From positions 62,001 through 126,000 of the forward strand of contig NZ_VTXE01000015.1 of assembly GCF_013114595.1 (NCBI RefSeq): a DNA stretch of 64,000 nt. Direction: 5' to 3'. Both the position numbers and the translations under genes were made by a program. The notes beneath the pieces are model-generated. The model was not told the DNA's origin. It saw only the letters and a list, made by a program, of their open reading frames with translations, and searched no databases. Source of the stretch: Vibrio sp. 99-8-1 (GTDB lineage: Bacteria; Pseudomonadota; Gammaproteobacteria; Enterobacterales; Vibrionaceae). Numbering within the stretch: position 1 is the stretch's first letter; every line of letters begins with the position of its first letter. Positions 58,920-64,000 of the stretch are shown one piece after another.

Positions 58920-60052
58920 TTAGTGAGCAGTTTTTCTAGGGTTTTTTGATACATATCGGTGAGTTTCTCTAAATCAGCGATATTGACACATTCGTTAACC
59001 TTATGAATTGTCGCATTGATTGGGCCCAGCTCTATAACTTGTCCTTCCATTCGGGCTATAAAGCGGCCGTCGGATGTACCGCCAGTCGTAAGCAGTTGAG
59101 GTTTTTTATGGTTAATCTCCTCAATAGACTCAACCACCGCGTCCAACAAAGGGCCATTATCGGTTAGGAATGGGTCACCATTAAATGTCCAGTCCAAGCG
59201 ATAGTCGAGACCATAGGAATCTAACGTAGAGTGAACACGTTTTACTATCTCGTCGTTACATAGCTCGGTACTAAAGCGCATATTAAACTGAACTTTAAAC
59301 TCTCCTGGAATGACATTAGAAGCGCCTGTCCCTGCAAATAGGTTGGGGATCTGGAAGCTGGTTGGCGGGAAGAAGGCATTACCATCATCCCATTTAGTAT
59401 TGACTAGTTCGGCGAGCGCAGGCAGTGCTAGGTGAATAGGGTTGCTGGCTAAATGAGGATAAGCAACATGGCCTTGAGTGCCTTTGATAGTGATATCGCC
59501 AGTGATGGAACCTCTACGTCCATTCTTAACAACATCGCCGGTTTCGTGAGTACTGGAAGGCTCACCGACAATACACATATCGATGTTTTCACCACGTGCC
59601 ATCAGAGTTTCGACGACTTTGACAGTACCATTAATAAACGGGCCTTCTTCATCGGAAGTGATCAAGAAACCGATAGAGCCAGTATGATCAGGGTATTGTT
59701 CAATGAATCGTTCCACCGCAACGATCATACAGGCCAGAGAGCCTTTCATGTCCGCGGCTCCACGGCCATGTAGGTGACCATCAATTATTGTCGGTTCAAA
59801 TGGTGGCGTGTGCCACTGTTCTAGAGGTCCTGCAGGGACAACATCTGTGTGGCCAGCAAAGGCAAACAACGGTGCTGTGTCTCCTCTTCTAGCCCAAAAG
59901 TTAGTGGTATCATCAAATACCATCTCTTCTATTGTAAATCCTAGAGCTTTTAAACGTTCAATCATGACGACTTGGCAGCCGGCATCTTCTGGAGTTACCG
60001 ATTGACGGCTAATTAAATCTTTTGCTAACGCCAATACTGGGCTATCACTCAT
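58916..60052 (-). CDS. dapE: Succinyl-diaminopimelate desuccinylase
   Basis: DapE removes succinate from N-succinyl-LL-diaminopimelate, late in lysine and peptidoglycan precursor synthesis. The 378-residue M20 enzyme shows the two-zinc site in [11 protein letters not shown] (His), [11 protein letters not shown] (Asp) and TSDEEGPF (Glu pair). The dimerisation domain and [11 protein letters not shown] are also present. It follows yffB by 14 nt, as in E. coli. Confidence 0.96.
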   Translation of the reverse strand: MSDSPVLALAKDLISRQSVTPEDAGCQVVMIERLKALGFTIEEMVFDDTTNFWARRGDTAPLFAFAGHTDVVPAGPLEQWHTPPFEPTIIDGHLHGRGAADMKGSLACMIVAVERFIEQYPDHTGSIGFLITSDEEGPFINGTVKVVETLMARGENIDMCIVGEPSSTHETGDVVKNGRRGSITGDITIKGTQGHVAYPHLASNPIHLALPALAELVNTKWDDGNAFFPPTSFQIPNLFAGTGASNVIPGEFKVQFNMRFSTELCNDEIVKRVHSTLDSYGLDYRLDWTFNGDPFLTDNGPLLDAVVESIEEINHKKPQLLTTGGTSDGRFIARMEGQVIELGPINATIHKVNECVNIADLEKLTDMYQKTLEKLLTK

Positions 60053-60066
60053 CCTTGAAAATCCTT

Positions 60067-60414
60067 TTAACTAAAAATTGCTTGGTATTGTTCTGCTTTA
60101 AATCCGATATAAAACTGGTCATCTATCTGTAATATCGGTCGCTTAATCATGGCGGGGTTATCCACTAGTAAAGATAGCGCACTCTGCTCATTTAAATTAT
60201 CTTTCTGATCTTGAGTGAGCTGACGGTATGTTGTACCACGTTTATTAAGCACATTCTCCCATCCTAACTGTTGACAGAAAAGTGTCACTAGCTCGGTATC
60301 GATTCCCTGTTTTCTATAATCATGAAACTCAAAGGTAACTTGTTGTTCCGTTAGCCACTTTTTGGCTTTCTTTATGGTGTCGCAATTCGGGATACCATAC
60401 ATGGTAATGCGCAT
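60067..60414 (-). CDS. yffB: ArsC-family protein YffB/Spx-like
   Basis: A 115-residue thioredoxin-fold protein with a single catalytic-type cysteine C11 in [15 protein letters not shown] and RKQGI. The ending [24 protein letters not shown] is typical of YffB. Family members bind glutathione, but the cellular function is not established. It is the first gene of the yffB-dapE-M15-DUF2897 operon. Confidence 0.92.
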   Translation of the reverse strand: MRITMYGIPNCDTIKKAKKWLTEQQVTFEFHDYRKQGIDTELVTLFCQQLGWENVLNKRGTTYRQLTQDQKDNLNEQSALSLLVDNPAMIKRPILQIDDQFYIGFKAEQYQAIFS

Positions 60415-60599
60415 GTCTATTCCTTTCTATAGATTGTCTATGAGTATTTATCAGTACTTGTCCAATAGCAATAAACCTGACGTTGCAGCACAAAAATACT
60501 ATGTGGATTGAAAAATTATCATGTTATTGATCAAACTCAAAATTAATCATAGAAAAAGCGAAATAATGTTATCCGACGCAATGTTGTATGGGAGCTGTC

Positions 60600-60887
60600 A
60601 TGGAGCTAAGTCCTGTTTTTGCCCGACGTTTATATCTGGCATTATTGGTGGAAGATCTAGAAAGACCAAACGTACCTAAACTTATAGAAGAGACGGGTTG
60701 GCCCCGCCGTACCATCCAAGATGTGTTAAAAGCGCTTCCGGGTATAGGTATTGAGTTGATGTTTATTCAAGACGGACGGCGACACAATGATGGTTATTAT
60801 CATTTGTCTGATTGGGGACCATTTGATAGCCAGTGGGTAGTAGAGAGAAAGGGAGAAATAGCCTTGACTCTTGGTTTCCATAGCTAG
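60600..60887 (+). CDS. Winged helix-turn-helix-like protein of unknown role
   Basis: A 95-residue protein. The middle (VPKLIEETGWPRRTIQDVLKALPGIGIELMFIQDG) reads as a helix-turn-helix followed by a short wing, and the C-terminal part (DGYYHLSDWGPFDSQWV) is a beta extension. The target is unknown. The ATG at 60600 has GGGAG 5 nt upstream and is preferred to an ATG at 60588 with no ribosome site. It is a single-gene unit next to dapE, as in other vibrios. Confidence 0.82.
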   Translation: MELSPVFARRLYLALLVEDLERPNVPKLIEETGWPRRTIQDVLKALPGIGIELMFIQDGRRHNDGYYHLSDWGPFDSQWVVERKGEIALTLGFHS

Positions 60888-60956
60888 CAATATCTGTACT
60901 AACGGCTTATCGGTTTTTTAAAAGGCTATCGTTGTGGTGATAGCCTTTTGTCAGCG

Positions 60957-61307
60957 CTAACTCGCTTGAATATAAGTGATAAATCCGATCCAGCTAACGA
61001 GTAGTAACATCCAAGGAAGCATGGAGTTATCTTTGCTTTGTTCGGTAGTGGTGTTTGTTGGTGTGTTTTCAGCAGTTGAATCGGTTTTAGCCTGTATAAT
61101 TTTTTCTTTCTGTGTTTTTTTCTTAGCCTTATCGGCTTGTCGACTTTTCTCTTTCTGTTGTTTCTTGTATTGAGCGATGCCTTTTTCAATTCCTTGAGCA
61201 ATTATTTTCGTTTGCTCTTTGGTTTGTCCGGGACGTTGTGTTGCTTTGGCGATTTTCATTGATTCAGCTTGGGTTTCTTGTGACACTTTATTCTTTGTTG
61301 CTTTCAT
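60957..61307 (-). CDS. DUF2956 family tail-anchored protein
   Basis: A 116-residue protein, very rich in Lys and Gln (QETQAESMKIAKATQRPGQTKEQTKIIAQGIEKGI at the start), with one C-terminal membrane helix (MLPWMLLLVSWIGFITYIQ). This is the layout of DUF2956, a vibrio and Shewanella family with no known role. The helical, charged N-terminal part faces the cytosol if it is tail-anchored. Confidence 0.83.
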   Translation of the reverse strand: MKATKNKVSQETQAESMKIAKATQRPGQTKEQTKIIAQGIEKGIAQYKKQQKEKSRQADKAKKKTQKEKIIQAKTDSTAENTPTNTTTEQSKDNSMLPWMLLLVSWIGFITYIQAS

Positions 61308-61352
61308 AACAGCGACTATCTTTTTGGAAAATAAACTTAGCGTTAGCTTAAC

Positions 61353-61390
61353 ATATACTCAAGTGACCTCAAGGAGCAGGATTCAGAGCG
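61353..61390. repeat. Copy 2 of the scattered intergenic element (one arm)
   Basis: ATACTCAAGTGACCTCAAG (61355-61373) is identical to the reverse complement of the inner-right end of the 6574-6675 element. After a variable 6 nt, GATTCAGAGCG (61380-61390) is again identical, giving 32 of 36 matches. The inverted partner arm seen in copy 1 was not found downstream. The rest of the gap 61391-61585 has no supported gene. Confidence 0.68.
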
Positions 61391-61585
61391 GTATCAATAG
61401 GTTCAGTTCAAGAAAGATAGTCGAAGGAATGGCATCCCCTTTTCGAGGTTATTTAATGGCCGCTTAACCATAATGACTGCTTACAATTGTGGTGATGTAC
61501 GGGAGTGAAAAGGTTTGGCGCGTTTTCCCCTTGATTGGAGTGTTGTGAATGGCTAAAGCGGTTGATGTAATTGGTGTAGGCTTTT

Positions 61586-62044
61586 GTGCGTTATTTAATT
61601 GATGAATATGATAAACAAGGTTTTTTGAAACTCCCTGTCTGGTTGTGGTTAGGCTGGTTGTTTCTTGCTAAAGCGTGGGTGGTGTTTATTGTTGCAGGAG
61701 CCAGTCGGGAAGAAGGGACGAAGTTGTTGGAGATCATTTATCCGATTCACTCTACGTTTTATATTGGACTGGCTATAGGTTTTCCTGCGCTAGCGCTTAT
61801 CTGGATGATGGGATTACGAAACCAAGATAGGCCAAGAGTATGCCGCTTTATCAGCCATGCTCGATGGATGACATTGCTGCTTATTGTCATGCAATTAGGA
61901 TTGGCGGGTCAGCAGGTTGTATTGCTAAGTGGAAAGTTTAGCTGGCCGCTTGCTACTACATTAGTGTTATTACTGTGGTTGCTTATTTATATCAGCAAAA
62001 GCAGAAGGGTAAGAGATTGTTTTCGTTCACTAGACATTATTTGA
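61586..62044 (+). CDS. DUF2919 family membrane protein (YfeZ-like)
   Basis: A 152-residue inner-membrane protein with four helices (about 17-37, 52-72, 90-112 and 118-135), starting with the DUF2919 pattern DEYDKQGFLKLPVWLWLGWLFLAKAWV. The function is unknown; it lies near a DyP peroxidase gene, as E. coli yfeZ lies near yfeX. The start is GTG at 61586, weakly supported by TAGG 6 nt upstream. Confidence 0.82.
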   Translation: MRYLIDEYDKQGFLKLPVWLWLGWLFLAKAWVVFIVAGASREEGTKLLEIIYPIHSTFYIGLAIGFPALALIWMMGLRNQDRPRVCRFISHARWMTLLLIVMQLGLAGQQVVLLSGKFSWPLATTLVLLLWLLIYISKSRRVRDCFRSLDII

Positions 62045-62138
62045 CGCAATAATGGGGACAATCGTGTTTAGATTGTTGTAGAGTTTTATGGTCATTATTT
62101 TCTACAACTAAAATAGTGCAAAATCGGAGAAGTAAACT

Positions 62139-63038
62139 ATGTCGTGTTTTCAGTCTGCAATTGTTCCAGAAGCTGGGCCTTTTGCACTTTATGTCCAACT
62201 TAAAATTACATCAGAGCCTCAGCGAGTTGTTGATGCTCTAAAGAAAGTTCCTGCCCTAGTTGATGAGTTAAATCAAAAGCAGCCTGAGGCGGATTTAACC
62301 GCTGCAATTGCATTTAGTCATGGATTTTGGAGTAAAACCAATCAAAGTGTACCTAATGAGCTGATTCCATTTAAAACTCTTGGATCTGGCGATGTAGTGG
62401 CACCTTGTAGTGATGTTGATGTGCTATTGCATTGTCACTCTACTCGTCATGATTTGCATTTTTACCTCATTCGCAAGCTGTTATCGGAAGTGGCAGAATA
62501 TATCGATGTTGTAGATGAAACCTATGGGTATCGCTATTTAGACTCTCGAGATATGACGGACTTTGTTGATGGTACAGAAAACCCTGAAGGCAGCCAAAGA
62601 GAAGAGGTGGCAATAATTGCTGAGGGAGAGTTTGCCGGTGGTAGCTATGTGCTGGCTCAGCGATTTGTTCATAATTTACCAGCATGGAACCAGCTTTCTG
62701 TAGCACAGCAAGAGAAGGTAATTGGACGCACAAAACCCGACTCTATCGAACTTGATGATGTGCCTGCTCAGTCTCATGTTGGCCGAGTGGATATTAAAGA
62801 ACAGGGTAAAGGATTAAAGATCGTTCGTCATAGCCTGCCATATGGTACGGCCACAGGAGAACATGGCTTGTTGTTCTTAGCTTATTGCAACACTTTACAT
62901 AATATCGAGACCATGTTGTTGAGCATGTATGGAGAACTCGATGGTAAGCCGGATCACCTGCTAAATTATACTAAAGCCGTGACGGGTGCGTATTTCTTCG
63001 CGCCTTCTCAGCAGATGCTTCAATCCTTATCGGTATAG
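62139..63038 (+). CDS. yfeX: Dye-decolourising (DyP-type) haem peroxidase, YfeX-like
   Basis: A 299-residue cytoplasmic haem protein of the same length as E. coli YfeX. The distal aspartate is D144 in DFVDGTENP, and the proximal haem ligand is probably H213 in QSHVGR. The arginine R230 lies in IVRHSLPYG, a distal-pocket position. These enzymes oxidise dyes and porphyrinogens with H2O2; the natural substrate is not settled. It follows the DUF2919 gene by 94 nt, perhaps in one unit. Confidence 0.93.
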   Translation: MSCFQSAIVPEAGPFALYVQLKITSEPQRVVDALKKVPALVDELNQKQPEADLTAAIAFSHGFWSKTNQSVPNELIPFKTLGSGDVVAPCSDVDVLLHCHSTRHDLHFYLIRKLLSEVAEYIDVVDETYGYRYLDSRDMTDFVDGTENPEGSQREEVAIIAEGEFAGGSYVLAQRFVHNLPAWNQLSVAQQEKVIGRTKPDSIELDDVPAQSHVGRVDIKEQGKGLKIVRHSLPYGTATGEHGLLFLAYCNTLHNIETMLLSMYGELDGKPDHLLNYTKAVTGAYFFAPSQQMLQSLSV

Positions 63039-63060
63039 TCGTTTCATTATTCCCCCTTCG

Positions 63061-63090
63061 AAAAGAGAGCAATATTGCTCTCTTTTTTCT
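63061..63090 (+). terminator. Terminator after the DyP peroxidase gene
   Basis: A 26-bp perfect palindrome (63061-63086; AGAGAGC pairing with GCTCTCT around AATATT), followed by more T. It directly borders the flagellin promoter. Confidence 0.9.
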
Positions 63091-63116
63091 AAAGAAATAT
63101 AGCTAGCTGTCGATAT
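63090..63116 (+). promoter_or_regulatory. Sigma-28 (FliA)-type promoter of the flagellin gene
   Basis: TAAA (63090-63093), a 15-bp spacer, then GTCGATAT (63109-63116) match the sigma-28 pattern TAAA-N15-GCCGATAA at 10 of 12 positions. The predicted start near 63123 leaves a leader of about 93 nt before the ATG at 63216. Confidence 0.7.
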
Positions 63117-63215
63117 CATGTCGTAAACCCATTTATTAATGACCTCTCTGGATGAGCAATGGATCAGAATGATCAAGCGCTTGTATAGGTTGGTATAACT
63201 TCATCAAGTAGGGCT

Positions 63216-64000
63216 ATGGCTGTTACCGTAAATACCAATGTTTCCGCATTGACGGCACAACGACACTTAGGTCTGGCAACGCATCAGTTGAACCAGTCTT
63301 TAGAGCGTTTGTCTTCGGGAAGCCGTATTAACAGTGCTAAGGATGATGCTGCTGGGTTGCAAATCTCCAACCGATTAGAGTCTCAGATGCGCGGTTTAGA
63401 TGTGGCGATTCGAAATGCCAATGATGGTATTTCTATCGTGCAGACTGCAGAAGGCGCAATGAATGAGACAACCAATATATTGCAACGAATGCGAGACCTC
63501 TCCCTACAATCCTCAAATGGCTCAAACAGTCGATCAGAGCGAGTAGCGATCCAACAAGAAGTATCGGCATTAGAAGATGAGTTAAATCGTATTGCTGAAA
63601 CGACATCGTTTGGTGGTAAGAAACTCTTAAATGGTAATTTTGCTAAAGCGTCATTTCAAATAGGAGCCTCTTCAGGCGAGGCGATGCAAATCTCTTTGAA
63701 AAACATGCGAACAGACTCTCTTGATATGGGAGCGTTAAGTTATGTTGCAAACGGGATGGCAGATAAAGATTGGCAAGTTAAGTCGGGTCAAAATATGTTT
63801 ATTATGAGCTTTGCCAATGAGCAGGGTAAACAGGAGAATATTCATATTAAGGCAAAAGCTGGTGATGATATCGAAGAGCTGGCTACCTACATTAATGGCC
63901 AAACAGATAAGGTCTCTGCGTCGGTAAATGAAACAGGTCAATTGCAAATCGTTATGGCTGGTAATCAAACGGGTGGGGCGGTTAACTTTGCAGGTAGCCT
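63216..64000 (+). CDS. Flagellin (partial, N-terminal 261 codons)
   Basis: An open frame from ATG at 63216 runs off the right edge without a stop. The N-terminal D0/D1 domain is unmistakable: [60 protein letters not shown], and [11 protein letters not shown]. After residue 150 the variable domain begins. Vibrios carry several flagellin genes, and one cluster lies beside this peroxidase region in V. cholerae from memory, so the paralogue (FlaE- or FlaD-like) is not assigned. A sigma-28-type promoter precedes it. Confidence 0.95.
   Translation, partial: MAVTVNTNVSALTAQRHLGLATHQLNQSLERLSSGSRINSAKDDAAGLQISNRLESQMRGLDVAIRNANDGISIVQTAEGAMNETTNILQRMRDLSLQSSNGSNSRSERVAIQQEVSALEDELNRIAETTSFGGKKLLNGNFAKASFQIGASSGEAMQISLKNMRTDSLDMGALSYVANGMADKDWQVKSGQNMFIMSFANEQGKQENIHIKAKAGDDIEELATYINGQTDKVSASVNETGQLQIVMAGNQTGGAVNFAGS

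Noticed and set aside
60926..61201. Lys-rich minus-strand frame overlapping DUF2956
   Set aside because: Shifted frame of the Lys/Gln-rich DUF2956 gene, which has the family sequence and its own start.
61219..61467. Frame through the scattered element
   Set aside because: It overlaps the DUF2956 gene on the opposite strand and the repeat; nothing supports translation.

Overview
The window is a stretch of ordinary chromosome from a gammaproteobacterium of the Vibrionaceae, most likely Vibrio. The evidence is the AT-leaning coding sequence, the E. coli-like but Vibrio-flavoured gene order, the Vibrio-type conserved unknown families (DUF3461, DUF3549, DUF3301, DUF2066, DUF2069, DUF2310, DUF2956, TIGR03503) and a Vibrio-type flagellin at the right edge. 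No rRNA, tRNA, insertion sequence, integron, prophage or CRISPR array was seen. The genus call rests on gene content and order, not on a marker-gene phylogeny.

Left part (1-8.2 kb): the start of an exported protein cut by the edge, then queF, syd, a zinc-ribbon protein, yaiI with a small unknown partner, and at 3601-3994 the regulatory RNA csrB, which is not a protein gene. It has 26 GGA triplets, a strong terminator, and an 18-bp VarA/UvrY-type palindrome about 160 bp upstream. The set queF-syd-csrB-yqcC-truC is the E. coli csrB neighbourhood with extra genes between.

Centre (8.4-33.4 kb): glnD and map face away from a long highly expressed block: rpsB-tsf, pyrH, frr, uppS, cdsA, dxr, rseP, bamA, skp, lpxD, fabZ, lpxA, lpxB, rnhB, dnaE, accA, tilS. 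It couples translation factors, isoprenoid and phospholipid precursors, outer-membrane protein assembly, lipid A synthesis, DNA replication and fatty acid initiation. Internal hairpins with T runs split it into sub-operons. GlnB (33.8 kb), the target of GlnD, lies downstream.

Right part (34-64 kb): the yafD/mltD/gloB/yafS/rnhA/dnaQ neighbourhood, gmhA-yafJ, purMN behind a PurR box, upp and uraA convergent across a shared terminator, the bepA-arsC operon opposite a TusA-like/PerM pair, gcvR-bcp opposite dapA-bamC, a chemoreceptor, the yffB-dapE-M15 peptidase-DUF2897 operon, a DyP peroxidase, and the N-terminal 261 codons of a flagellin with a sigma-28-like promoter.

The most notable non-coding signals are csrB with its activator site, a scattered intergenic element built on a CTCAAGTGAC core (four sites, one of them a 102-bp element with 15-bp inverted ends and one a 28-bp palindrome), a perfect CRP half-site pair placed for class I activation of uraA, and the structured rpsB leader. 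I saw no clear sign of a novel multi-gene system; nearly every gene belongs to a conserved family in its usual setting.
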